This document shows positions 43,855 to 56,151 of a stretch of 64,000 bases of DNA, one piece after another. A model generated the notes under the pieces. That model was not told the origin of the DNA. It ran no database searches and worked only from the letters and a program-made list of their open reading frames with translations. The position numbers were made by a program, and so were the translations under genes. Position 1 is the stretch's first letter. Each line of letters opens with the position of its first letter. Source of the DNA: Pyronema omphalodes (Eukaryota > Ascomycota > Pezizomycetes > Pezizales > Pyronemataceae); contig JAJJXM010000037.1 of NCBI GenBank assembly GCA_024516155.1, forward strand, positions 372,001 to 436,000. Reading direction: 5' to 3'.

Positions 43855-44972
43855 TCTGATCACGGAACCTGCTTTCGTGTATGCCTGCCTGCTTGGTGCT
43901 GCTGCTGTTGCCGTTACGCGGCTTGCTTGCTTGCTTGCTTGCTTTCTTGGTTGCTTATTTCTTCTGCTGCTGCTGCTGCTGCTTCTTCTGCTACTTCTTC
44001 CGCGATTCCGCAATTCCTTCAATCTCCAAATCCCACTTTGTCTCTATCCTGATATCCTAGCCGTGTAAGACGTGTAGAAGATACCGAACGATAGAGGTGG
44101 AGGTGGAGGTAGATATCGTGAAGATGTGGAAGATATCGTGAAGATGTGGAAGATATCGTGAAGAGATAGAGATGGAGGATAGAGATGGAGGTGTAGTTAG
44201 ACCAGATCTCGAGTGTAGTATGTCGAGTATAGTACTTGCTGTGCGTGCGTCGATGCTATGTAAGTGCTATAGGTCGGTATAAGTAAGTGGTGTCTGTAGC
44301 TGTGTCTGGTGGAGGCGCGAGGGGATGATTCTTGTAACGAGGAGGGTTGGAGGATGTTGGATAACTGTATCCAGCCGAAAGGACTAAAGATATGATGGGG
44401 TAGACTACTACTACTGTACTACAGTCGATAGGAGCACTGAGTTAGGTTTAGTGGGTTGGGGCGGGCGAACGACAGGAACGAAAGGAAGGAAAGGAATGAA
44501 GGGAACCAAAGAAAGCCAGGCTCCAGGCTCCAGCGGCCAGTCAAAGGAGTTCTGATCTTCCCAATGCTCCTCAACCAACGAATGACCGAGGAGCATAAAA
44601 ATCGCTATACAATTCCCATAATATGCAATTCCGAATTATTTAATTATTTAATTATGTACATTGACTCGCAATATGTAAAACACCCATGGAACGGAATAAT
44701 GCTATTGCCGATGACGTGCATACTTGCCTGGTTGGTTGGTTGGTTGGTTGGTTGGTTGGTTGGTTGGTTGGTTACACGTAACGATGTGATGCGATACAGG
44801 AAATACGTACATACGTATATAATCGCATCCGGGAGCTTCCTGACCACGAAGGTCGGCAGTGTGGGTGGTACAGTTACAGTCGACTGTAGAATAAGCCCGG
44901 GAATCCCCGGACGCTGGCTTCACTCTACATACTATTTATCCATAATCTCAAATACAGTAACCTCTATAACAC
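43855..44972. other. Intergenic/5' flank with simple repeats
   Basis: Upstream region of the polyQ gene. Contains GCTTGCTT and GCTGCT simple repeats within the probable 5'UTR (about 43900-43990), three copies of a roughly 20-nt unit with GATATCGTGAAGATGTGGAA (about 44112-44168) and a tetranucleotide (GGTT)n array at 44730-44773. No gene seen. Confidence 0.6.
44730..44773 (+). repeat. Tetranucleotide array (GGTT)n
   Basis: About 11 perfect copies, 200 nt upstream of tRNA-Ala. Confidence 0.95.
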
Positions 44973-45044
44973 GGGGGTGTGGTTTAGTGGTATAATTCCT
45001 CTTTAGCATAGAGGCGGTCCGGCGTTCGATTCGCCGCTCCTCCA
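44973..45044 (+). tRNA. tRNA-Ala(AGC)
   Basis: 72 nt folding as a cloverleaf. The acceptor GGGGGTG pairs with CTCCTCC and includes the G3-U70 wobble that identifies alanine tRNA, plus a U6-U67 mismatch also seen in yeast tRNA-Ala. Anticodon arm CCTCT-TTAGCAT-AGAGG gives anticodon AGC at 45005-45007. T arm CGGCG-TTCGATT-CGCCG, discriminator A. No intron. A T6 run a few bases downstream (near 45053) is a likely Pol III terminator. Confidence 0.95.
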
Positions 45045-45418
45045 AATCATATCTTTTTTCCAATTTTCCAATCACTCCGAGTACCTTTATTTTCCAATCT
45101 TCCCAATCAAATCTTATATCCCTTTTTTTTTTTTTTACAAATCTGCAAATCTTTGTACATATCCTCCACAACATTCCAAAAACCATCACTTCGATAACCA
45201 ACGCACCCAATATTCCGAAACAGATAGATAAAGTGAATTCAAATCCAATATCATTCTTGTAACTCTACAAAATCAATAACCTACTCATAAATTTGTGACA
45301 ATACAGCATTATCCATTCTTTTCTTTTCAATTCTCAGCATACAAAAACATCATATCCGATACTCACGACAACCACAAACAATATCCACAATAACTCAAAA
45401 CAATAATCCCACATCACA

Positions 45419-45452
45419 ACCCCATCACCCATCACCCATCACCCATCACCCA
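45419..45452 (+). repeat. Heptanucleotide array (CCCATCA)n
   Basis: Four to five copies directly after the stop codon of the large unknown gene, so within its 3'UTR. Confidence 0.9.
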
Positions 45453-48400
45453 TCAACTTTTATCAGAATTTCTACATCCTTCCATTTCACATAATCTCGA
45501 ATCACATTTCCTACCCGCTTGCGAACATTCACAATTCCCAAATCTACAAAAGTAATGTTTTATACTAGCTTGAGCATGTTCATATACCTCATGATTACAA
45601 GACTCGCAACAGGGTTTAGGTTTAATCGATTCCAATGCCGGAATTACGTTTTCGTACTCCGAGACTGTTGCTCGTGGCAGGTTTTCGTGATATGGATCCA
45701 TTATTGGATTATATTTATACTGTGAACCCGGCACTCTGGCTTTCTTCACAGTGTGTTTAAATGGGTTTTCAGGTAGCAATTCAACAGGAAATAGACCTGG
45801 TGGAAGAGGAAGCCTCGGTGGAAGAGAAGGAGTTTCTGGCTGCAGGTTGTATGGTCTGTTCGGAGCACCGCCAGATGGATTAAACGGTACTGGTAATCCT
45901 GCAGTCATTGGATATATCGGGGCTGTTGATGCCTCCCTACCAATTGCGTCCATTGGAATCACTGCAGTCGTTGAAGCCATTGGAGCTGTCGGAGTCATTT
46001 GTGGAGTCCCGTCCATGTGGGCCATCGGGGCTACTGGGGATTGTTGGTGTGCATCCGGTTGAAGCTCTGATGGTATCATGGGTTGGGTTTCTCGAGTAAT
46101 GTCAGGTGTCTCCACTGCATTATCCTCAGACGCAACCGGCGATGATTCGTCTTGGATATCTAAAGTTTTAGCCTCTTCCCTTGACTCAGGCTGTATATTC
46201 TCGGATGATTCATTTTGAGATGGCTCATTGCGTATGGACGACTCCGATGATGGAGTTTCAGCCAACGATCCCTCTGCTAAATGTTCAGGTTCCTTTTCGG
46301 ATTCAGTAACTTGATCCCGTACATCTGTCAACGTAGTCGTTTCTTTATCAAGTACCTTCTTCTTGGATTTCGCCTTTTTACCCTTCTTGCGAGTCTTCAC
46401 AGATTGGGATTTCGGATCATTCTGCGGCATCTCGATAGCGCTTACCGAATCATTCCCCAGCAGATCCTCAGAGGCATCGCTGAACCACCCAAGTCCACAT
46501 TTTTCCATTTCTTCCAGCATTTGCCTGTGGGTCATATTGGATTTATTAAGCAAATAATGCCACTGCTCATCTAGGACGCCCACCCCCGTCGGTCCAGTGG
46601 TGCTATGAGCTTGACCGGTCTGTTGAGCTCGTAGATTTCCAGTTTTCTGAGGCATCTGTTTATTCAAAGCTTGATATATCTGCGCCTTGATCATTTCAGC
46701 CATCTGTCTAGGCATTTCGATTTTAGGAAATGGCTTGGGGTCGTCAGTAGTCTTGGATTCCGGAATGTCTTTGGCCTTAACGGAAGGAACAACTAGAACT
46801 TTAGGAGGGTTCATTTTCCGAGAGGTCCCAGGGGCCTCAGCTACGACCTCAGTCTTCGGCTCGGTGTCGGAAGTATCCTTGGCTTCTTCTTGGTCAGTTC
46901 CCGAGGGCGTAGGGTTAGTATCCACCGTGGATGTCTCTGCAGACTTTCCTTTGTCAGTTGCTTTTTTAGATGAATGGAGAAGTCTATCCAGAGGACACTG
47001 CGGAACATCCTTCGCCGACTTCTGTTGTCTGGTTTTTAGCATTTTCTCCGCAACCATCTGTAACTTTGTCTTAGATTTCTGGCAAACATCCTGCTCGGAT
47101 AGCGGCATTGATACTGGTTTGCTGTCCTCTTGAACCTCCGAAGTCTCGTTCTGCTGTACCGTATCGTCTTTTGTCTCTGTGGGCATTTGTGACTTTGTCT
47201 TTGTCGTTTGTAACTCGTCCACAGGTTCCGAAACGGTCTCTGGCCCAACATCCACATTTGACTTCGGCAATTCCTGTTCCTCTTTAAGAACTTCAAGCTG
47301 ACTCGGAGTCTTTTCCTGTTCCAAGTTCAAACATTCCTGTACTTTTTGCAAAGGTTCAACTGCTGAATCGGAGTCCATTTGAGGCGGATGTTGTGGCGAT
47401 TCTGATACCTGGCCGGGAGATGGTGTCTTAAGCAAGGCTTGAGACTCGTCCTCTAGCTGGCTCTTTTCTGCAGCAAGCTGGAGCTTCTCGGCAGCTCTCT
47501 TCCTCTTATTCTCTGCAGCTCTCTTCTTCTTCTTCTGGGCTTTCGTCAACTGTTGAATATCCTCTGAAGTTTTTGATTCGGTGCCCGAAATATCTTTTAG
47601 CAGCTGGGGTACCTTGTCCTGCGAAGATGCCTCTGCCATAGTCTGAGACTGATCCTCCCGTTGACTCTCAACAACCTTTTCTTCAGCAGAACCCGGTGTG
47701 GTTGGCTTATATAACACTGATACCTCGTATTCTGGGGATGTCTGGGGCGTAGTCATGAACTTACTGTTCATCTCATCGTCAGACGTTTCCAATTCGATAA
47801 CCAACGAAGTATTTGATGACTCTTGTACCGGGTCATGCAAAGACATCTTTGGCATAGATTGAAGTTGGTTCTCTGGCTGACTGGGTAGGGGTAGTGGCCC
47901 ATTTGCCTTCCGTAGAACTGCATCGTACTCTTGCGCATTCATATGTGCTGCACCCGTCAACCAAGAACCAAATGTCTTTCTTGCAATTGAACTCTCGCGG
48001 GTATCTGACAAAGTCTTCGAGGTTTGTTGTTTGATATCGACTGGAGAACTTGGGAGATTGTCGTTTGGCAAACCCTTGTCCCACAGATTATTTTCCATAA
48101 CCGGGGACTTCTTTTGCTGCGCCGAGAGAATTTCTGGAAGATTTTCCTGTTTGTTATTGACTGGAGAACTTGAGAGAGTGGTGTTCGGAAGACTACTATT
48201 AAGCAGTTTATTGTCAAGGGGCGGTCGATTTAATGGCCCTGAAGAAATACTATGCGGCTGTCTCTTGGATAAAAAGCTTTTAGAATGAGGCAAAGACACT
48301 TTTGGTACATCTGTCAGTCTTTTGGTCGTCAATGGTGGAGATGTTTGCTGCGATGGTTTGACTGGATTGCCGTCCTCTGTTGTCTTTTCACCGGCTTCGA

Positions 48401-51400
48401 AATCCATGCCGAAAAGATCAGTTAACATTTTCTTCTCCATCTCCTGCGGATTTTGCTCCAGTTCACTCTGCGACGGAACTTCGACCCCAAGTCTGGATGC
48501 CAACATCATTAGAGCCTTGAAAGATTGCGGATGAATATCATCATCCTTTGTTGGAGTATCAGGTTGATCATCCTTCTGATCACCATACATTTCCTCCGGC
48601 AAATCATTATTGATAGCCCCTAATACTGCCCCCAGAAATTCCGGATCGGCTCGAATTCTGTGCATCATGTATTGCAATTCATCCATGCTTTGAGATTCAT
48701 GCTCTCTAGCAGCCTTTTTAGCCGCGGTACAAACGATATCCACCGCTCCTTGCTGGCACGTCTTGATTCCTGCTGCAGACCGTATAATATCCGCCAGCAG
48801 CTCTGCCCACGTTTCTTTGGTTGGAGATTGCTGATACAAAATAAACTGTATGTAATCACGCACCGGGTCACCACTTTGATAGATTATCGGAAGAGTTGTC
48901 GACGGCGTTTCTAGTAAATCATCAGTTGAATTCCTGGGAGTGATTGCAAATATTTGTTCTTACTTTGCTTCTGCTTTTTCTCATGGTAATATTTTCCTGC
49001 TCGCTTGAAATAGCAAATAACAAATTTATGCAGCTGATCCTCGCTATTTAGGGATCCTTGTATTTCGTCCTCGATTACTATGCTAGTCAGTTTCGTCTCA
49101 TATCTGTTGCTTCCCAATTTTCTGCCACTTACTTTGCCTGATTTCGTGCGCTTTCAAAGTCTTTGAACCTTCATCATCCGTGGTCTCTGAAGTCATCTTG
49201 TCCTGCTCTTTCTCTTGCCGTTCAGCCTGTCGTCCTTCACTTCCGTTCATTGGCTCCGGTGGAGTGCTTTTCTCCGCATTCATGGCTCGGTCACGAAGAC
49301 ATGAATCGGCCATCGTATCGGCCATCGTATCGGCCAGCGTATTGTCCTTACACAGCAGTTTAGCTTCCTCCGCAGATGGCTGTTGAATACCCTGTAGTTT
49401 GAATATATCTACATTATCGTTAAGGCTATTCTTCTCCTTTCTGGATTTTATAAGTTTGAACGCTCTGGCTAGCGATTCAATGTCCGCCTGGCTTTGCTTA
49501 TCCTTTTCTTGACCCTCCAGTGAGCATTTCGATTGCTTTTGCGATCGAATGTTTTCGTATGTCCAGAGACCTACAGCGGTCAATCGGTTCAACATTTCAT
49601 CAATAGTAGTCTGAATCCATTTTATGTAGGATTGGATATTTTCGTCATGGTCTTGCACGACTTGATACGGGCGTATAAAACAAGTTTTGTCTATTATCAC
49701 CACTGTGTATGTAAGGTGCCCTACCGTATTCCGCCATTTCAAAAATTCTCGCTCTGATTTCAACGTCGAATATTCCCGGTCAACCTTCTGGTAAAGTGTT
49801 TGCCAAGCTTCCATAGCGCTAACTGAACCGGCTTCACCGACGTGACGCAAAGGGTCTCTCTGCAGCTCAAGTTGTGTTCGATTATCCGCTATCCATGCCC
49901 TAATACACTTCCACATATCTGTGGACCTTATGACTAGAAAGTTGATTAGTTGTACCAGAGATCCTAGCTGGTTGGCGCATTCTCTGGCTTCTTGTAGCCT
50001 AGTGGAACGGTTCGTAGTCTTTAATAATTTATTAACCTCCGTGAGACGGGCAGTTCTTCGTATCCAGAGAATACGCATGGTGCGCAACTGCACTGTCCAC
50101 TCGTCTACTTTATCTCTAGGGCACCCATTTTCTTCCGAATCTTGTTTCTTTTTCAGGCTATTCTGGTACAGGTCGTCGATATGTTTTTCCTCCTCCTTCA
50201 GCAGCATAAGAAACTTGTGGTTGCCTGAATAAAATGGGTTTTCCCAATTCTGCCCAAGTGTAATCGGCCGGGCCCGATCCTTGTGCGCCTGTAAATGGTC
50301 CATCGTTCCCTGCAGCCATTTCGCATGCTCCTATAGAGTTGTCAGCTAGTTCCTTAACCCATCAGTGCCAGGAGAAAATATATACCGGCTCATATTCTTT
50401 ATCGATTTTTTCCATCGATGAAAACCACAATTTCGTTTGTGTGCTGTTTTGTTCAACACCGGTGTGCATAGGTACATCGTCCTTCTGATTCCGCGAGTGG
50501 CTTTGTAACTGGTCTCGAGGTTGATCTTTCTGCTGCTGTTGCTTGATTTTGCTTCTCCTCTTTGCCTGTTTTTGTTTCCTTCTTTCTTCTAATTTCATAT
50601 CCATACATGGTGTGACATCGTTGAGCATCGTAAAGTTTAATGCCGGGCACAATTCCTTTCCTGGATCATTGTAGTAATCATCAGGGTGCACATCCACATT
50701 ACTATCACCTTCGACATACTCAATTAGACATTTGGGGGGGAGATCAGGCGGCTTATTGAAGAGCATAATATGGCCCAGTATAGCCCGAGGGATCCCGACG
50801 GTAAAAGCCTCGAAATACATGAGTTCCATCACATTTGAATACATTTTTGACCTTTCCTTTAATTCAAACAACACTTTATGGATGGCAGGGTCTATAAAAA
50901 CAGAACTGTGCGGTAAATCGCCAGAGTAATTCAATCCATGGTTCCCGGCGCACGGTCGTAAGAGAAATCTTTGTGTAGCAGGAAAATTAAAGATTGTGTC
51001 TATAGTAACCTGCACTTCGCCTATATATTGTTTTTTCGTGTTGGCAAAAGTATACAATATTGATTCTAAATTATCCAATGGATTCGGGCGCCAAAACGGT
51101 GTGGAAGGCATTTCTTCTTGGTTGACGACACGCCTATATTCGACCTTGATGCATGTAAGAGCGTCATCGCAATTGATGTTGACTAATATGTCTGACTTTA
51201 GTAGGCGGGAAAAGTAAACGCTTTCCGACAGTAAGATGGCTGGCAACATATTGGCTGAGTTAACACCCCACTCCACGGCAGTAACTGCTGGATCCTTGAA
51301 AATTGAATGATATGGATAGACCTGGTGTTTGGCTACTGGTTCCAACATATTGCAGATATCGTAAGCATATGCACGGGGATGTTCTAATGGCGAAATTAAG

Positions 51401-52077
51401 AATTGCCGACTCAGGTAGGGCCAATTTGGATGTATGATCCATTTTGCTGGTAAGATGTATCCCCAGTTCTGGGAGTTGGATGTCCTGAAATACTGCAAAA
51501 AGCATGCAGTTTTTTGTAGAAAGGTCATTGAAGCATCCACAAAGTCCGACCTGTCTGATTGTAAAAACTCTCGACATTCCCAGTGCGCGTGGCAATATCC
51601 ATCCTTCTGTGTACAAAATATTCCTGCACACAACGGTCTGAATATCGGTGTGTAGAGTTTGTTCTCACAATAATCCAACGACTCAACCGTCCTGTTCAGG
51701 TTATTTAAGATCTGTTCGAAGAATCCGTGACTAAAGTTGAATGACTGGCTCTTCAAAAAATTGATCACTTTATTGGTGTGTATGCCCCTTACGATGGTAT
51801 CGGCCTGCTTGAGCTCCTGTTCAGAATACTTGCTTATCCAGTTCGCCTTGTGGACTGCAGGATCAATAAAGATATGTAGCTTTGATATAGGTCGTTTATT
51901 TTCTTGTCCCTGGAAACCTTGGATCGACTCGAGCGTTTGGTCCTCGCATTTCCGGTAGTATAGAATAAACCCCTTTTTATCCACGGATTGTTCTTGGTGT
52001 TCTGGTGTATCCTCTGAAGGCAGCTGTTCCATCGATATCTGGTCTGACGTACCACCTGATTCCTGGGTGATCGTCAT
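45453..52077 (-). CDS. Very large protein of unknown function (about 2153 residues)
   Basis: Four exons, 52077-50386, 50330-49133, 49077-48964 and 48910-45453, are joined by introns of 55, 55 and 53 nt with GTATAT, GTAAGT and GTAAGA donors. Each join keeps frame, so four apparent frames form one gene. The ATG at 52077 sits in a CAAAATG context after CT-rich sequence. Residues 1-564 look globular and contain a recurring F-x-D-P-A motif at about 69-77, 259-265 and 393-401, plus R-P-[L]-C-A-G at about 147 and 374, suggesting an internal duplication. Residues about 565-800 are mostly helical. A long acidic Ser/Gln/Lys-rich disordered region with a K-K-K-K-R-A-A-E-N-K-R-K-R segment follows. The last 50 residues are Cys-rich (C-C-E-S-C...C-R-F-G-N-C-E-C...C-D-S-R-L-C-E-M-E-G-C), a likely zinc-binding module. 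I recognise no family. The basic stretch and Cys cluster would suit a nuclear or nucleic-acid role, but that is inference. Confidence 0.8.
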
Positions 52078-53116
52078 TTTGGAAGGGAGTGGAGGGTGAT
52101 GGAGGCGGGGGGTAAAGAAGTGCGTGAATGGATGATAAATGAAAGAAATGGAGGAGTCAAACAAGAAACTAATCATGGACATGGCAGTACTTCCATTTCC
52201 ACTCCTCGCTGCCACAGAGCTAAACTCACAACGCCTGGGACGCCATGTCCATGACCGTAGTTGTCACACCGTCGCCGATTCATGCCACCAGCGTCTCCAT
52301 GTTGAGAAGCTAATTGGTCTCAATCACCGACTTGGGTAGAGTGTTACTCATCAACACAGTTATTTCTTTAATATTCTTGTCTAGACCTGAAAGGCCTATG
52401 CAAGAAATAAGAAACTCAAGTCCTGGCCTCGTAGTTTTAAACCGCTTGGTGAAGTCTCCTGATCGCCTAAAGCCCGGTTTCCCAAACTGATTGCAAAGCT
52501 TTGCTACATCTAAAGAAGGCATAAATCATGTAAGCGTGACCACGTTTCCTGAGCACGGAGTAAACCTCCCCTGAGGGTAAACCCTGGTAACCAAGCAGCA
52601 ACTGTGGCAGCAACATGGTATTTGAACCAATTGTCTTTTGCGCAGTTGGAGTGATTCCACCACTATACCGAGATGCAGAGTATAAAATACCTCTAAACTA
52701 CTGGGTCCACCCCCTTCTTGATACATTTAGTGAGTAGTTCAAGGATGGTGCGCCTCAATTGAGTAAGTTGTGATGATGGACATTGGCCGATATCATTCGC
52801 CGTGCTATCAAGTCCATTCAAAAGTACGGCTGCGGCAGCCCATAAAACTTTAACCCAGTTGCTGAAGGCAGAAATTTATTGCAAGAAGCGACGCACCTAG
52901 TCCTGTAATTCTCATACCACTGACCAAACCCTTCGCCTGGGCTCAGACCTTTAAAAATGCATTATTCATCTAAGAATACAAGAGTGCTCCATGTACCACC
53001 CCAAATCCCCCCAATACCCCAATTTTACTCAACAAAAAAAGGTACAAAAAAACCCATTGATTTTGAACCTCATTCCCAAAATCCCTGCCACAAATATCCC
53101 AACAAATCGCATATCA
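52078..53116. other. Intergenic between the large unknown gene and RSC9 homologue
   Basis: Holds the CT-rich promoter side of the large gene (minus-strand pyrimidine tract just upstream of 52077) and, on the right, the 3' flank of the RSC9 homologue. Contains a tRNA-like segment at about 52600-52680. No protein gene is supported. Confidence 0.5.
52600..52680 (-). repeat. tRNA-like segment, possible SINE head
   Basis: On the minus strand, TATAGTGGTGGAATC (52666-52652) resembles a Pol III A box and GGTTCAAATACC (52628-52617) resembles a B box, at a tRNA-like spacing. The T arm does not close properly and no cloverleaf forms. It is followed by a non-tRNA body (towards 52500), the layout of a tRNA-derived SINE. 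I see no second copy in this window. Confidence 0.35.
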
Positions 53117-56100
53117 TTAAACCTCTCCCATCACTAAATCGGCAACCCAAACCGCAAGCGGTTTATTAACCGCCATAACTTCCCAGAGATCCTTCTCTAA
53201 TGCTTTAATAACCCTCTTTGCCTGTTCCCCTCCCCTCTTTCCAATGTTCCTCAGTACCAATACACTCGTCAAGGGAATTCCGGCTGCTTCTCCACGTTCG
53301 TCTGTAAATGTTTGACATCTCCTGATAATAACACGCGCTTCTGGATCGTCGGCTGCTTCGTCTTCCCTTCTGTACCCAGGATCGGGCATGTGGGTTCGCA
53401 CGTGTGCTATGACCTTATGTCTGTCCTTCTCTCCATCCGATCCGAATCTATCACATCCACTCCAGTTACACCACAACGGGCGTCCTTGAACTGAGCCCTC
53501 GGTTGGTTGGGAAAGGTGGTGCTGCAAAATATGTGCCCAAAGATCCTGAGGGGTAGCATGTTGCGCGGTACATTTGCTCGCAGGAACCCCAGCCGTATTA
53601 TACCATTTACATCCCAAGTAAACGTGACCCTTGGTGCTCATGGGAGTCTCACGAGCACGGATACCTTTGATAATAAATCTCTGCCCTGAGGGAGTGGGCA
53701 GAACCATAGCCGAGGCGGTCTGGAAGGCGACGGAGACGTTTTTGATGAACTCTGCGGCGGGGAGGAGGGGAAGGCCGGAGGAAGCGACATGTTCGGTAAA
53801 GCGGCTCTGGTAAGCTTGCCAAAGGGCGATTTGGGTAATGTCAGCTTCAGGGTCTTCTTCGAAGCAGCAGCGCATCCTGGATGATGTTAGCCAGCGTGTT
53901 CCATGGAGAGTAGGGTGACCAACCATTTCGTGGCACGCTCAGGCTCGGAGTAGGTTAGTAATTCCTGGACAATCTCGTTGGGGAGATGCGGGATCCGGTG
54001 GATTGGCGGACGAGGTTTGTTAATATTTTTGATGTAAACCAGCTGCTCGCCCCCGATTCCTTGGAACAAAAGTAATCGCACAAGCTGCTTGGATAGTTCT
54101 ATTCCGTCGGGGTGCTGTAGGAGACGTGCAGTGTTATCTTCGTTATTGGTGTACTGATACAAAAAGTCGAGACATGCTGATACGAGTTCCTCGTCCTCCA
54201 ACATCAGTATACTGGCAATGCGTTGAATCGACCTGAAGGGAACATCTCCAAGGCGGTTGTAGTCGTCGCGGCCGATAACGAGACGGCAGATAGCCCTCAT
54301 TGCTCCGAGGAGCATTCCGCGGTCATTGGATTCCAGCTGCTCGGCAATGACATCCAGGAGATTATCATTAGGGAGAAAGGGCAGGGAGTTAGCCATCACC
54401 TCAATCGTCTCCAATAGATAATGCTTCAACTCTGTGAGGTTTGCATATTTCGGTAGCCTGAGTCCATCCAATAACAAATCCTTTGGCTTAATGATCATTG
54501 CAAACTGCTTTGCGTTATTAGGGCTAAAAGCCATATTACGAATAATCAGTGCCACTCCGTTAGTTCGCTCTAGTTGATGTGTATATGCCGCACTGGCAAT
54601 TGTATCCTCGCGCCCCTCCTTACTAATCCGATCAATGCCTTCCCGCAGCATCTTGAATAAAATATCACAAAGTGCCGGGTGGTATTGGTAAAGAAGTTCA
54701 TCTCCAGCTTCGTAACTGATTCGGACAAGTTGCTGCATAGAGAATTCTACGTCCTCGGGGATCTCACTCTTCAGACTCATGGTGATGCGGTGCATGATGG
54801 GGGCTCCGGGATGACCAGCTGCCGTTGATTAGCAGAGCACAACTCAAGACAGCAATGATGACACACCTCCAATTCTCATGCCCATGTTCTGCGGCGGCAT
54901 TCCATTCATATCTGGGAATCTCCTCCTACGGAAATTTTGGAACTGTCCCGGCGCGGTCCTAGGGGTGAGAACAGGCCTGACCGTAGGGAGAGTGTTGATT
55001 CCAGGTCGAAAATCGGGAAAGTGGTGGGCATTCCCACTGGCGAAGACTTGCGGTGCGCCATTGGCAGCAGGAGTAGGAGTGTGCTGCTGTGAAGCAGATC
55101 GCGATGCGCGTTGAGGGGTTGCTTCGGGCGCGTAGAAGGATCGCGGGGTAGGTTGTTGGCGGAGACCTTCATCATCCCCTTCGTCAGCGGTTGTCATGAT
55201 TGTGGAGATAGAGGAACGAGGGAGAAGCGGGAAGAAAGCAAAAGTTGAAAAAACGGAACGGTGGAAGAGGAAGGATCAAACAGCAACTTACTCCGCCTCT
55301 CAATTCCACCAGTCGACGGCGGTGGTGACTGTGAATCTCCGTTCATTTCAGCCTTCGGACTTTGACTAGCCATAAAGTCCTCAGCAGTTCTTGTCATAAT
55401 CGGGCCTCCAGCAGCTTTGCGATCCTCGAGCCACTCCTTCTTTGGCGGCTCCTTTCCGTGAAAGTTTGAAATCTCGTACGCGCTGTGAGTGTCAGTCGCG
55501 TGTCTCAGAGAAAAGTGAATAATACGTTAACTGACGCCAGGTTCTTGTAGTATATCGTCTTTAGCAAATATCCCGCGTTGCTGTTGTTGATCGGTGGCTC
55601 GTAGGCGTTGGCAATGTCTCTCCAAACTCCTGGAGTTGCGACGTCAGCGATGCGCGACGAAAATTGGTGGTCGCGCGCCGCACAAGCGAGCGCCGCGAAC
55701 GGCCGCGATCGACCAAGTCCGTGTCGAAGTGAGAGCAAACGGGTTGAAATGAAAACAGCAAAAACAATTCTCATCAAAACAAGTGTAAACCCACCTTTCT
55801 GTTCGGTAATTTTATCATAACCTCCCAATTCCGTCACCTTCTTGTAGAGCTTATGGAGATCCAACAGCTTTCGGCCTAAATCGGGTTCGCGAGTGAGGGT
55901 TGTACTAGAGGAATTGAAGATTGTCAGATCCAGCTATGATGTATATAAACAGAGCACGCGCACCAAGCTGAAAAGACATCAAATTTCCATCACAAAGTAA
56001 CAAACAAAATACAAAAACCTACTTACCCTCTTTTCTCATGATACTTTTGTAAATCATCCATAAACTCATCATACTCTGGAGTGTGCACGATTTCCGTGCT

Positions 56101-56151
56101 GACTACTCTGTTTGCCCAAGGACCTGGTTTCTTTGAATTAGGTGTGGGCAT
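53117..56151 (-). CDS. rsc9: RSC9-like ARID/RFX chromatin-remodelling subunit
   Basis: Seven exons, 56151-56027, 55904-55795, 55629-55536, 55482-55292, 55166-54867, 54818-53924 and 53876-53117, encode about 824 residues. All six introns (122, 165, 53, 125, 48 and 47 nt) keep frame. The ARID DNA-binding domain spans about residues 22-115 (Y-D-E-F-M-D-D-L, D-L-H-K-L-Y-K-K-V-T-E-L-G-G-Y-D, W-R-D-I-A, L-K-T-I-Y-Y-K-N-L). A disordered Pro-rich linker follows, then a helical repeat region (about 275-570). An RFX-type winged helix (about 580-645, I-A-L-W-Q-A-Y-Q) and a C2H2-like zinc finger near 700 (C-N-W-S-G-C...H-V-R-T-H) complete it. This order is that of fungal Rsc9, relative of human ARID2, a subunit of the RSC/PBAF SWI/SNF remodeller. 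The fifth exon could start 12 nt earlier (55178) in the same frame; I chose the site better spaced from the branch point. Confidence 0.9.

Noticed and set aside
45453..50303. Treating 45453-48863 and 49098-50303 as separate genes
   Set aside because: Introns with good donors, acceptors and matching phases connect them to each other and to the exon at 52077-50386, so a single gene is more likely.
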